64,000 nt of DNA from Paenibacillus larvae subsp. larvae. Lineage in GTDB: Bacteria > Bacillota > Bacilli > Paenibacillales > NBRC-103111. The notes under the pieces are model-generated. The model saw only the letters and a list, made by a program, of their open reading frames with translations. It was not told the DNA's origin and did no database searches. The DNA lies in NCBI RefSeq assembly GCF_002003265.1, contig NZ_CP019687.1, positions 124,001 through 188,000 of the forward strand. The letters run 5' to 3'. The position numbers and the translations under genes are program-made. How positions within the stretch are numbered: the stretch's first letter is position 1; every line of letters begins with the position of its first letter. Positions 26,762 through 36,605 of the stretch are shown here, in pieces.

Positions 26762-29077
26762 ATGAGAACTGGACTAACAACAGAAGAAATACGCATCCGT
26801 GTTCAGCAAGGAAAAGTAAATAAGACCCCGGAAGCCCCATCTCGTACCATATGGCAAATCCTACGAACGCATCTTTTTACAACTTTCAATCTTTTAAATG
26901 CGATACTCGCCATTGCCGTACTCTTGGCAGGGTCACCTAAAAATGCATTATTCGTTGGTGTCATCGTATCAAATACGATTATTGGCCTGTATCAAGAACT
27001 GCGTGCCAAGGCTACGCTTGAGAAGCTGTCTGTTCTTCAGGTTTCAAGTGTTCAGGTACTACGGAACGGTCAAGAAACCTCGATTGCTGCAGAAGAGCTG
27101 GTCATGGATGATGTCATGATCCTAAAGCCAGGCGATCGAATTGCGGCTGATGCGAGCATGCTGCCTGGTTCCATGATTGAGGTGGACGAATCCCTTTTAA
27201 CAGGTGAAGCCGATCCGATCGGAAAGAAAGATGGAGCAGAGATTTTATCCGGCAGCTTCGTTGTTGCAGGCAGCGGCTATGCTATGGTAACCAAAGTAGG
27301 CTCTGACACGTATGCTGCGAAGCTTGCTAATGAAGCAAAACGATTTAAGCGCATCAATTCTGAGCTGCAGGCTGCCGTCAATAAGCTGTTCAAAGTCATC
27401 ATGTGGATGATCCTGCCGATTGGTTCCATGCTTATCTTTACACAGCTGATGTTTGTAGGTGGGACCTGGCAGGACGCCGTTATTGCAGCTGTATCCGGTA
27501 TTGTTAGCATGGTACCTGAAGGGCTCGTCTTATTAACTAGCGCTACCTTTGTTATTGCCATCGTCAAGCTGGCGAAGCATCAAACGCTCGTTCAAGAGCT
27601 TCCTGCGACGGAAGTACTGGCTCGTGTTGACGTATTATGTCTCGATAAGACCGGAACAATCACCGAAGGCGATCTGGAGCTTGTAAGTGTGAAGATGATT
27701 GCCGAAGACTCCAAGGAGCGGATTGATGCCGTGCTCTCAGGTGTGGTCCATGCGCTGCCGAGTATGAATCCAACGCAGCAAGCCATTCGAGATCAGTATG
27801 AGCATGCGCCGGACCTTGGAGTCACACACACCATTCCCTTTTCATCAGATAAAAAATGGAGCGGAGCAGCCTTTGAATCAGAAGGTGCATGGGTGATCGG
27901 GGCTCCAGAAATGATCCTTCAAGATCACTATGATCTTGTGAGGGAAGAGGTTGAACAAGAGGCTTATCAAGGCAGACGCGTCCTTCTGCTTGCTCAGGTA
28001 AGTGAAGCTGATTTCTATGAAGATCGGATTCAACACCCCAGAATGGTAGCGATGCTGATCATCGCAGACCGCATAAGAGAAGAAGCACCGGAAGCCCTGC
28101 GTTATTTCGCTCAGGAAGGCGTCACGATCAAGATTATTTCAGGCGACAATCCGATCACCGTATCTGCTGTTGCTGCACGTGCAGGGGTTCAAGATGCGGA
28201 GCATTATATAGATGCACGCTCGTTGTCCGATGATCCACAAGTACTGGCAGATGCTGCGGAGCAATACACAGTATTCGGCCGTGTATCCCCTCATCAGAAG
28301 AAATTACTCGTACAAGCCTTGCAGGTAAAAGGACATACCGTTGCGATGACTGGTGATGGTGTTAACGATGTGCTCGCCCTGAAGGAAGCCGATTGCGGCA
28401 TCGCGATGGCAAATGGCTCTGACGCAGCTAAAGCGGTATCGCAGCTCGTGCTCCTCACCTCCGACTTTAGCGTACTGCCTAGAGTAGTCATGGAAGGCCG
28501 TAAGATCATTAACAACTTGGAGAAAGTGTCGGTGCTGTTCCTATCGAAGACGGTATACTCCGTCCTCCTGTCGATTATCTTCTCCTGTATCTTAATGCCA
28601 TATCCGATCATGCCGATTCATGTCACGCTAATTGGAACCTTGATGATTGGGATTCCCGCCTTCTTCCTGTCGATGAGTCCGAATCGGGAGCGCGTAAGCC
28701 ATGGTTTCTTAAAAAGGGTGCTGAAATCCGCCATCCCGAATGCCGTTATATTAGCAGGGGTAACCTTAACCATGTTTCTATATGCCTACTTTAGCGGCCT
28801 TCAAACGTCGGAGGCAAGAACGCTAGCTGTACTTGTGTTAGGCGGATCAAGTCTAGTTGTGCTCACAAAAATTGCAAGACCTTTAAATGGGCTCAAGATT
28901 CAATTGGTGATCGTCATGCTGACACTCTTCGCAGCTGCTTTCCTGACTCCACTTGGCAACGATATCTTCATGTTAACGGTACCAGAACTGGCTCATATCT
29001 TATCTGCTTTCGTGCTTGTCATGGTGACCCGGCCGCTGCTATCGAGCAGCAAGCGATTGGTGAACAGGTTCGTGTAG
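26762..29077 (+). CDS. P-type cation-transporting ATPase
   Basis: Membrane pump of 771 residues. I chose ATG at 26762, 8 bases after TAGGAGG; the frame is open to 26732. Order: membrane helices 1-2 (about 35-80), actuator domain with LTGEAD at 146-151, helices 3-4 with VPEGLVLL at 251-258, phosphorylation motif DKTGTITEGD with Asp295, nucleotide domain, hinge TGDGVNDVLALKEADCGIAM, then six C-terminal helices. The PEGL motif in helix 4 and absence of CPC or heavy-metal domains favour Ca2+, Mg2+ or Mn2+ over copper. The ion cannot be named. It stands alone. Confidence 0.88.
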   Translation: MRTGLTTEEIRIRVQQGKVNKTPEAPSRTIWQILRTHLFTTFNLLNAILAIAVLLAGSPKNALFVGVIVSNTIIGLYQELRAKATLEKLSVLQVSSVQVLRNGQETSIAAEELVMDDVMILKPGDRIAADASMLPGSMIEVDESLLTGEADPIGKKDGAEILSGSFVVAGSGYAMVTKVGSDTYAAKLANEAKRFKRINSELQAAVNKLFKVIMWMILPIGSMLIFTQLMFVGGTWQDAVIAAVSGIVSMVPEGLVLLTSATFVIAIVKLAKHQTLVQELPATEVLARVDVLCLDKTGTITEGDLELVSVKMIAEDSKERIDAVLSGVVHALPSMNPTQQAIRDQYEHAPDLGVTHTIPFSSDKKWSGAAFESEGAWVIGAPEMILQDHYDLVREEVEQEAYQGRRVLLLAQVSEADFYEDRIQHPRMVAMLIIADRIREEAPEALRYFAQEGVTIKIISGDNPITVSAVAARAGVQDAEHYIDARSLSDDPQVLADAAEQYTVFGRVSPHQKKLLVQALQVKGHTVAMTGDGVNDVLALKEADCGIAMANGSDAAKAVSQLVLLTSDFSVLPRVVMEGRKIINNLEKVSVLFLSKTVYSVLLSIIFSCILMPYPIMPIHVTLIGTLMIGIPAFFLSMSPNRERVSHGFLKRVLKSAIPNAVILAGVTLTMFLYAYFSGLQTSEARTLAVLVLGGSSLVVLTKIARPLNGLKIQLVIVMLTLFAAAFLTPLGNDIFMLTVPELAHILSAFVLVMVTRPLLSSSKRLVNRFV

Positions 29078-29100
29078 CAGAGGCTTGAACATCGTGCTTA

Positions 29101-29147
29101 TTTAGGGCTTGCTGAATGAAGGAAAAAGTGATAGAGGCAAGCCCTAA
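29101..29147 (+). terminator. Hairpin after the P-type ATPase
   Basis: TTAGGGCTTGC pairs perfectly with GCAAGCCCTAA over a 25-base loop; no real T-run follows. Confidence 0.45.
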
Positions 29148-29165
29148 CTATATACATACATTTAG

Positions 29166-29390
29166 TCAAAATACGCCTTTTGCGAAATAGTGCATTAAAG
29201 AATTAAAACAAATTACCGCAATTGGTGTTCCTATTTGAAATGTTTTTCTAGCGCTTTTGGCGTTCATCCATAGGAATAGGTCATGCTTTGAAGTTATCTC
29301 TGCCCTTTTTGCCGGATCGGATCCCACTAACCATTCACGTCCATAGCTTCGCATGTTATACGAGATCATAGTCTCAACCAGCTTAATCAT
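29166..29390 (-). CDS. Hypothetical protein, doubtful
   Basis: A 74-codon frame with ATG at 29390 but no ribosome site. The peptide (YNMRSYGREWLVGSDPAKRA, then FLWMNAKSARKTFQIGTP and a hydrophobic patch) has normal residue composition and is read in a coherent way, so it may be the tail of a lost membrane gene. Confidence 0.35.
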   Translation of the reverse strand: MIKLVETMISYNMRSYGREWLVGSDPAKRAEITSKHDLFLWMNAKSARKTFQIGTPIAVICFNSLMHYFAKGVF

Positions 29391-29536
29391 GGTTTATACA
29401 ATAGCCAGGTAAACAGGTTGTGTAACGGGCTCATTACCCAGATATTTTATCGTTCTCCCCGGCTACAACTATGTTAAACAATAAACGAGGTTAACCAGAT
29501 TAAGCTGGCCAACCTCCTAATACGAAACTATTTTAC
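29391..29536. other. Non-coding stretch with a hairpin
   Basis: GAGGTT..CCAG and CTGG..AACCTC pair at about 29488-29517. Nothing else supported. Confidence 0.4.
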
Positions 29537-29718
29537 AGACTCTACCGAATGCGTGGGATATGAAGAGTAAGCGTGCCTATACACGTGTCGTGAGCTTAGC
29601 GGGTATAAGCCTTTCCGATATGCCTTGCGTTACTCTGCTCTTTCATAGCGTTCTGCATCCAATTGTTCGATCACCTGGCTTGTAATACTTGATTCAATAC
29701 GGATTTCAGCAGCTTAGC
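29537..29718 (-). pseudogene. Fossil of an IS256-family transposase
   Basis: Reading the minus strand in three alternating frames gives AKLLKSVLNQVLQAR, then VIEQLDAERYERAE, then RKAYRKG and IGTLTLHIPRIR, in the order of the N-terminal part of IS256-type transposases (NQVLQAQ.TEQL.A..YER...R.GYRNG, then VG.LTL.VPR.R). Several frameshifts and stops, with no ends left: an old remnant. Confidence 0.6.
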
Positions 29719-29854
29719 TATACCGTAATCTTAACTATCTCCAATAAAACATGGATGTTACGGTAATATTCTACTTGAGGGATTTGAACATGGGCCTCCT
29801 ATTTTTTTGGAAGAAGCTATTTTACACAATTATACAAACTCAACTGAGAAACTT

Positions 29855-30523
29855 TTACTGAAAATAATCTGGATATGTTTCGATGAGTGTTTGTTTTTCG
29901 TCGATCATCATATGAAGATGTTGAGATGTAAGAAACTCTGCTTCTTCGGGATTACGATTTAGAACCGACAGGAACATATTTCGGTGCTGTTCTAATATAA
30001 GTTCCCATTTTAAATCAACAACTTCTAGACGTAGCCAACGGAATCGGTTTAAGTGTGTATTATGAGTTTGCATCCAATTCCAAATCTCGTCCTTACCAAC
30101 TAGTTTATAGAAATATCTGTGAAACTCATCATCTGTTTCTAAGAATCGATTGTTATCCTGTTGTAGAGCTGCTTTCTCTTGCGATAATAATATTGCCTCT
30201 AAATGATGTTGATCTTCTTGAGTCAATTTGGAACAACATTCCAACATAATAAGTTTTTCTAAATGTTCTCTAACAAATCTAGCATGATCGGCGGACGCTA
30301 GATTTATTTTTGAAATATAGGTTCCACTTTGTGCTTTAGCATATAATAATCCTTCTCTTCGAAGCCTGATCAAAGCTTCTCTAATGGGGGTTCTGCCAAT
30401 ATTTAATTTTACTTCTAGTTCTTTTTCTGAAATTTTTACCCCTGGTCTAAATTCTCCTAAAATTATTTTTTTCCGGATTTCTTGGTAAGCTTTTTCTTGT
30501 AAATTATTAATTTCTCTACTCAT
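29855..30523 (-). CDS. GntR/FCD-family regulator of the hexuronate operon
   Basis: DNA-binding repressor of 222 residues. An N-terminal winged helix (AYQEIRKKIILGEFRPG, then NIGRTPIREALIRLRREGL) is followed by an FCD ligand domain with metal-binding-like His residues (DDEFHRYFY, EQHRNMF, SQHLHMM). ATG at 30523 follows AAAGGTGA; a GTG at 30532 is the alternative. It is divergent from the uxu genes, and three related palindromes lie between, so it most likely represses the operon until a pathway hexuronate binds, like UxuR/ExuR. Confidence 0.88.
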   Translation of the reverse strand: MSREINNLQEKAYQEIRKKIILGEFRPGVKISEKELEVKLNIGRTPIREALIRLRREGLLYAKAQSGTYISKINLASADHARFVREHLEKLIMLECCSKLTQEDQHHLEAILLSQEKAALQQDNNRFLETDDEFHRYFYKLVGKDEIWNWMQTHNTHLNRFRWLRLEVVDLKWELILEQHRNMFLSVLNRNPEEAEFLTSQHLHMMIDEKQTLIETYPDYFQ

Positions 30524-30580
30524 TATCGTCACCTTTAAACAGTAATTTATATTAAGAACTAAATAGGAAGGATATACAGT

Positions 30581-30594
30581 ACTAATATATCAAA
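30581..30594. promoter_or_regulatory. Putative hexuronate regulator operator, copy 1
   Basis: ACTAATATATCAAA shares the CTRATATATYAG core with two palindromes further right; close to the regulator gene, so autoregulation is possible. Confidence 0.45.
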
Positions 30595-30658
30595 TTTTTC
30601 GTGAATATTCTTCACAAGAAGATAAATATTTATCGTTCAAGATGCGCTATAGATATAA

Positions 30659-30670
30659 CTGATATATCAG
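30659..30670. promoter_or_regulatory. Putative hexuronate regulator operator, copy 2
   Basis: CTGATATATCAG is a perfect 12-base palindrome in the divergent intergenic region. Confidence 0.55.
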
Positions 30671-30730
30671 AATTTAAAAGATAATACAAAAAAACAACCA
30701 AAAATTTTTTAAATCAAGAAAATAATCCTC

Positions 30731-30759
30731 TTGACAAAGTATTCTAAGCGCTATATATT
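30731..30759 (+). promoter_or_regulatory. Sigma-A promoter of the hexuronate operon
   Basis: TTGACA at 30731-30736, a 17-base spacer and TATATT at 30754-30759. A weak cre-like sequence (TCTAAGCGCTATAT) overlaps the spacer. Confidence 0.75.
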
Positions 30760-30772
30760 TAGCTTGTGATCA

Positions 30773-30790
30773 AAACTAATATATTAGTTT
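30773..30790. promoter_or_regulatory. Operator palindrome just downstream of the uxu promoter
   Basis: AAACTAATATATTAGTTT is a perfect 18-base palindrome lying 13 bases after the -10, over the expected transcription start region, an ideal roadblock site for the GntR-type regulator. Confidence 0.65.
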
Positions 30791-30808
30791 AAGAGAAGGA
30801 GGAGAAGT

Positions 30809-32460
30809 ATGGTTCATTTGACAGATAGTTTAGAAGAAAAACATTACGAATTTGAAAAAAAGTAACATATCAGTTCCGCGATATAAATTGAGGAAATAAA
30901 AAGTAACACAAAAAAAAGACCTACTTGGATTCATTTTGGTGGTGGGAATCTATATCGAGGTTTTCATGCACAAATAGCAAATGATTTACTAAATAAAAAA
31001 ATAGCTGATACCGGAGTTATTGTTGCTGAGACTTATGACAAAGAGGTAATAGATAAAATTTATCGACCTTATGACAATAGATTTTTACAAATTATCATGA
31101 AATCCGATGGTACTCTTGAAAAAAATCTAATCACTTCAACTACGGATAGTTATTATGTGAATTCCTCTAATTCAGAAGACTGGGAAAAAGTGGTTGATAT
31201 ATTTGAAAATCCGAGTTTGCAATTAGCTACATTTTCAATCACTGAAAAGGCTTATAAACTTCATGACATTAATGGAGACATGCTTTCAGTTGTTGTTGAA
31301 GATATAAAAAATGGCCCTGTTGCACCAAAACATACTATATCTCAAATAGTATATTTCCTTTTACAACGTTTTAATAAAAATGCAAAGCCTATTGCGATGG
31401 TCTCCACAGATAATTTCTCGCAAAACGGAAAACAATTTTGGGAGAGTGTCATGAAGATTGCAGAAGGTTGGAAAAAGAATGGATTTGTTACTAATCAGTT
31501 TATAGAATACTTAACGGATGACCGATTGGTAAGTTTCCCCTGGAGTATGATTGACAGAATTACTCCTAATCCTTCATCAAAAATCGCAAAACTATTGGAA
31601 GAAAGCGGCTTTGAAGATACTACTATTCTTCATTCAAAAAAACATACGAATATTGCTCCTTTTGCTAATACAGAAGAAGCTCATTATTTAGTGATAGAAG
31701 ACAAATTTCCAAATGGCCGTCCCATTTTTGAGAAGGTCGGAGTAATAATGACGGATCGAGATACAGTAGATAAAGCGGACACAATGAAGGTAACAACATG
31801 TCTCAATCCATTGCATACAGCATTAGCCATTTTCGGCTGTTTATTAGGATATGAATCTATTGCTACAGAAATGGAAGACCCAGATTTATTAACTTTAGTT
31901 CAACAAATTGGATATAAAGAAGGACTTCCAGTTGTGGTGAATCCAGAAATTATTAATCCTAAAATGTTTATTGATGAAGTTATTCTAAAACGATTACCAA
32001 ACAAGTATATACCAGATACGCCGCAAAGAATTGCAACCGATACTTCTCAAAAAATAGCTATCCGTTTTGGAGAAACCATAAAAAATATGCTGAAAGCAAT
32101 GATTTATCTGTTGAAATGTTAAATTTTATCCCACTAACAATTGCTGCATGGTGTAGATATTTAATGGCGATTGACGATAAAGGGGAGCCATTCAAAGTAA
32201 GTCCAGATCCTTTGATGGATGTTTTGCAAGGGCATCTCAGAAATATAAATATTGAAGATAATAGTGATATCCATAATGTCCGCTCCTCTCTCAAACCCAT
32301 ATTAAGTAATCATGAAATTTTTGGCATGAATTTATATGAAATTGGTCTGGGAGAAAGGATTGAAACGTATTTTCAAGATATGATTCAAAAAAACGGAGCT
32401 GTTAGAAATACTTTGCATCAGGTTGTTGAAGAAAAAGGAGACTTGTCAATATGGAAATGA
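30809..32460 (+). pseudogene. uxuB: Fructuronate reductase UxuB (mannitol dehydrogenase family), frameshifted
   Basis: NADH enzyme that reduces D-fructuronate to D-mannonate. ATG at 30809 follows AAGGAGGAG. The frame stops after 18 codons; the shifted frame shows NISVPRYKL, then the first frame resumes with TKKRPTWIHFGGGNLYRGF, the NAD-binding start. It runs to about 32085, where ATAAAAAATATG has one A too few and the tail moves to another frame (MLNFIPLTIAAWCRYLMAID) ending at 32460. At least three indels in A-rich tracts. The remaining sequence is well preserved. Confidence 0.85.
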
Positions 32461-33521
32461 CGTTCAGATGGTATGGTCCGGAGAATGAAAAGATCACTTT
32501 GGAAGAAGTACGGCAAATTCCTGGTGTCAAAGGGATCGTAGGTACACTTTTTGATATTCCGGCAGGTGATGTATGGCCTAAAGAAAGGATTAAAAAGTTA
32601 AAGGATGAGATTGAAGCTGCTGGACTGACCTTAAAAGTGATTGAAAGCGTTAATATTCATGATGATATAAAAATTGGGTTACCAAGTAGAGATAAGTATA
32701 TTGGGAATTATAAAGAAACGATACGTAATTTAGCTGAATTTGGAGTAGAGGTTATTTGTTATAACTTTATGCCGATTTTTGATTGGGTAAAGACTGATTT
32801 GAACTATAAATTACCGGATGGCTCTTATACTTTAGCCTTTGAAGAACACGGAATTAATAAATCACCAGAAGAAATTATTAAAGACGTAGAAGACTCATCT
32901 GGGGGATATATTCTTCCAGGATGGGAGCCAGAGCGTTTAGCTCATGTAAAGACTTTATTTGAGGCATATAAAGATCTAAATGAAGATAAATTAAGAGATA
33001 ATTTAGCCTATTTTCTTAAAGCCATCATACCAACCTGTGAAGAAGCAGGTATTAAAATGGCTATTCATCCTGATGATCCTCCTTATTCTATCTTTGGATT
33101 ACCAAGAATTGTGAAGAACCGCGAAGATTTAGACTGGATCTGTAATGTAGTAGACAGTCCATCAAATGGAATTACTTTATGTACAGGAAGTATTTCAGAA
33201 GATCCGTCAAATAACGTATATGCTATTTTAGCTGAGTTTACCAAGAGAAATCGAATTCCTTTTGCACATGTGAGAAATATAAAATTTATAAAAAATAGAG
33301 ACTTTTATGAATCTGCTCATCTCTCTTCTGAAGGATCTTTGGACATGTACAAGATTATGAAGGCGCTACACGATAATGGATTTGATGGATATATTCGGCC
33401 TGACCATGGACGTATGATTTGGGGAGAAACTGGACGTCCTGGTTATGGATTGTACGATAGAGCTTTAGGAATTTCTTATCTAAATGGTTTATGGGAATCA
33501 CTTGAAAAAAGTAATGCATAA
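32451..33521 (+). CDS. uxuA: D-mannonate dehydratase UxuA
   Basis: Converts D-mannonate to 2-keto-3-deoxygluconate (EC 4.2.1.8). The 356-residue TIM barrel starts MEMTFRWYGPENEKITL and holds the metal-binding segments MAIHPDDPPYSIFGLPRI, CTGSIS, FAHVRNIKF and IRPDHGRMIWGE. AAAGGAG precedes ATG at 32451, which overlaps the uxuB end by 10 bases, so the two were translationally coupled. The gene is intact. Confidence 0.96.
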   Translation: MEMTFRWYGPENEKITLEEVRQIPGVKGIVGTLFDIPAGDVWPKERIKKLKDEIEAAGLTLKVIESVNIHDDIKIGLPSRDKYIGNYKETIRNLAEFGVEVICYNFMPIFDWVKTDLNYKLPDGSYTLAFEEHGINKSPEEIIKDVEDSSGGYILPGWEPERLAHVKTLFEAYKDLNEDKLRDNLAYFLKAIIPTCEEAGIKMAIHPDDPPYSIFGLPRIVKNREDLDWICNVVDSPSNGITLCTGSISEDPSNNVYAILAEFTKRNRIPFAHVRNIKFIKNRDFYESAHLSSEGSLDMYKIMKALHDNGFDGYIRPDHGRMIWGETGRPGYGLYDRALGISYLNGLWESLEKSNA

Positions 33522-33637
33522 TCATTTTCTTTATAAAGATCAACAAGTTGTATTAAACTTGTTGATTCTAAAAACATTAATTGTGAAAAAAATAACTTTT
33601 TGTCTAGCCAAATAAACATCAATGGAGGAATGTGGTA

Positions 33638-35125
33638 ATGAGACAACGACAGGAAAAAATTTCGTTACCCACAGCAATTGGTTTTGGTCTCACCGATATA
33701 ATGGGTGGGGGCGCGTTTACGGTAATCGGTGCATTCATGCTTTTCTTCTATACTACATTTGCAGGCTTATCAGCAGTTCAAGCAGCTTCAATTATTGGTA
33801 TTGCAAGGATTGTAGATGCTTTTTCTAGTTTGGTTATTGGTAGTTTAACAGATAATTTTTATAAGACAAAAATCGGTAGAAAAGTTGGCAGGCGACATTT
33901 TTTCTTGCTTATAGGTTCTCCATTGATGTTAGTGTATGCACTACTCTGGGTAACAGGTATGGGATATTGGTATTACCTTTTTACGTATCTGGCATTTGAA
34001 ATTATAGCAGCTTCCGTTTTAATTCCTTGGGAAACATTACCCTCGGAAATGACTGAAAGTTTTGTTGAACGTACAAAACTATCAACTGCTCGAATGGTTA
34101 TATCTGCGTTAGGAACATTTTTAGCAACCTTTATTCCTGGTCGTCTTATTGCTTACATGGGGGATGATAAAGCATATCCTTATTTCGTTAACGGATTAAT
34201 ATTAGCGGTGGTTTTTGCTATTTGTATTTTTATTTCTTATAAAACTACTTGGGAAAGAACTCCTGATGAAGTAGTGATTGAGGAGAATTCATTAGGAATC
34301 TGGGGAACAATAAAGAAGGAAGTAAAGGATTATCTTTCTACATTAAAAATCAGAGGTTTTAGAAAGCATCTGGCAATATATTTACTATCATTTACCGGAA
34401 AAGATGTCCACAACACAATTTTTGTATTTTTTACTGTATATTGCTTGAATATTTCCTCTGCGACAGCAGCTAATTTATTGTCACTAAGTATTATTGGGAT
34501 TCTGATTACTTTAGTTGCAGGATTTTTGATTGTAAAGATTGGCCCGTCACGTTTACTTCAAATCGGTTATACATTAATGTTATTAATGTTAGGCGCATAT
34601 TATATCGTATAGTTGGAACAACCTACTAATTCAATTTTTATTTTATATGTGATTGCATTAATTTATCAGGTGGGGAGAGCTATTTTAGAGTGTACACCAT
34701 GGAATGTCTTTCCTTTTATTCCTGATCTGGATGAAATTGTCACACAAAAAAGAAGAGAGGGGATATATGCGGCAGTTATGACATTTACGCGTAAATCCAC
34801 AGTAGCTATTGCAACATTTTTTATTGGTTTAATTTTAGATGAAGGCGGATTCATTAAAGGAAGTTCAGTACAGACACCACAAGCCGTTCAAACCATCCTA
34901 TTGGCTTTTCTATTAGGAACCGGTGTATTGGTTGGTTTAGCTTTACTTATTACCTTTACTTTTCATCTGAACCGTGATACACACAAAATCATTGTAGACG
35001 AAATTAATAGACTTAAAGCCGGTGGTAGTAAAGAAGATGTAACTCTAGAGACAAAAGCAGTTGTTGAAGATTTAACAGGGTATAAGTATGAAGATATTTG
35101 GCAACCAACAGAAGTGACTACATGA
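33638..35125 (+). pseudogene. GPH-family sugar:cation symporter with amber stop
   Basis: Major-facilitator-type glycoside-pentoside-hexuronide symporter, expected to import glucuronate or a glucuronide. ATG at 33638 lies 9 bases after GGAGG. The N-terminal ten helices read normally (FGLTDIMGGGAFTVIGAFML, then RIVDAFSSLVIGSLTDNF, VGRRHFFLLIGSPLML) until TAG at 34610-34612. The same frame continues at once with the last membrane helices and a soluble tail to 35125, so a single substitution split a protein of about 495 residues. Confidence 0.82.
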
Positions 35126-35145
35126 AAATTTAGGGAGGGTTTAAT

Positions 35146-36540
35146 ATGTTTTTAGGCGATAATTTTTTACTTAACAATCCAGTATCAACAAAATTGTATC
35201 ACGATTATGCTGAACCAATGCCTATTATAGATTATCATTGCCATTTAGATCCCAAAGAAATTTATGATAATATAAAATTTGAAAATATTACTCAAGCATG
35301 GCTATACGGAGATCATTATAAATGGCGCTTAATGAGGGCAAATGGTGTACTTGAAAAGCTAATCACTGGAGACGGTGAAGATTATGAAAAATTTTTAGCC
35401 TGGGCGGAGACGATTGAAGGATGTATAGGGAATCCGCTTTATGTATGGACGCACCTGGAGTTAAGAAGAATCTTTGGAATAGATGAAGTACTTAACAAAA
35501 AATCAGCTCCCCAAATTTGGGAAAAAGCGAATCGAATCATTCAACAAGATAATATGTCAACAAGGGAAATCATCAAAAAATTTAAAGTTAAGGTAATCTG
35601 TACAACTGATGATCCGGCAAGTAATTTGGAATACCATAAAAAAATAGCTGCTGAAGAAGATAATTTTAAAGTATTTCCGACTTTTCGACCAGATAAAGCT
35701 TTAAACATATCCTTGCCTACATTCAAAACAAATATAGTAGAACTTGGGAATATGTCAGATATAGATATTCAACAGTATGATGATTTATTGACGGCCTTGA
35801 AGCAACGTATTAACTATTTCCATGAAAATGGGTGCCGGCTGTCAGATCATGGTTTTGGAAATATGAACTATGTTAACGCAAAGAAGGAAGAAATAAATAA
35901 AATTTTCCAGAAAGCTATGTCTGGTGAACCAATAACCAAAATGGAGGTTGATAGTTATCAATCTCAATTATTAGTGGATTTGATGAAAATGTATTCTGAC
36001 AAAAAATGGACAGCCCAATTACACATACAAGCTTCCAGAAATAATAATACTAACCTTTTTAAAGCGTACGGTGCAGACGTTGGAGCAGATGCCATAACTG
36101 ATGGTCCTGCAGAATCGGCGATTTCTGGAATATTTGATCGGTTAACTATAGAAAACAAACTACCAAAAGTAATTCTATACTCTTTAAACCCGAAAGATTA
36201 CATTTCTTTAGTCGCGTTGATGGGCTGTTTTCAAGAAGAGGAACCTGGGAAAATTCAATTTGGTTCAGCTTGGTGGTTTAACGATACCTATTCAGGTATG
36301 CGCCATCAAATGATTACCTTAGCTGAAGGAGGCATTTTTGCTAACTTTGTCGGTATGCTAACAGACTCGCGTAGCTTTTTATCTTATCCCCGTCATGAAT
36401 ATTTCCGCAGAATCCTATGTGAATTGATCGCTGAATGGGTAAATCAAGGACAATTTCCAGAGGATTATGAATTACTTGGAAATATTGTCCGAAGGATTTC
36501 TTACGAAAATGCATCGACATACTTTGGTTTTGATGCTTAA
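35146..36540 (+). CDS. uxaC: Glucuronate/galacturonate isomerase UxaC
   Basis: Isomerises D-glucuronate to D-fructuronate (EC 5.3.1.12), first step of the route. The 464 residues carry the amidohydrolase-like start MPIIDYHCHLDPKEIYDN, the CTTDDPASNLEYH motif and LSDHGFG, with the C-terminal SWWFNDTYSGMRHQ-like stretch written here as AWWFNDTYSGMRHQ. AGGGAGG precedes ATG. Intact. Confidence 0.96.
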   Translation: MFLGDNFLLNNPVSTKLYHDYAEPMPIIDYHCHLDPKEIYDNIKFENITQAWLYGDHYKWRLMRANGVLEKLITGDGEDYEKFLAWAETIEGCIGNPLYVWTHLELRRIFGIDEVLNKKSAPQIWEKANRIIQQDNMSTREIIKKFKVKVICTTDDPASNLEYHKKIAAEEDNFKVFPTFRPDKALNISLPTFKTNIVELGNMSDIDIQQYDDLLTALKQRINYFHENGCRLSDHGFGNMNYVNAKKEEINKIFQKAMSGEPITKMEVDSYQSQLLVDLMKMYSDKKWTAQLHIQASRNNNTNLFKAYGADVGADAITDGPAESAISGIFDRLTIENKLPKVILYSLNPKDYISLVALMGCFQEEEPGKIQFGSAWWFNDTYSGMRHQMITLAEGGIFANFVGMLTDSRSFLSYPRHEYFRRILCELIAEWVNQGQFPEDYELLGNIVRRISYENASTYFGFDA

Positions 36541-36605
36541 TTAGACATTTTCATTTGTTGGATTATAAAAGGTTATACAAATTTGAAGAGAAAGGAAATG
36601 CGCGA

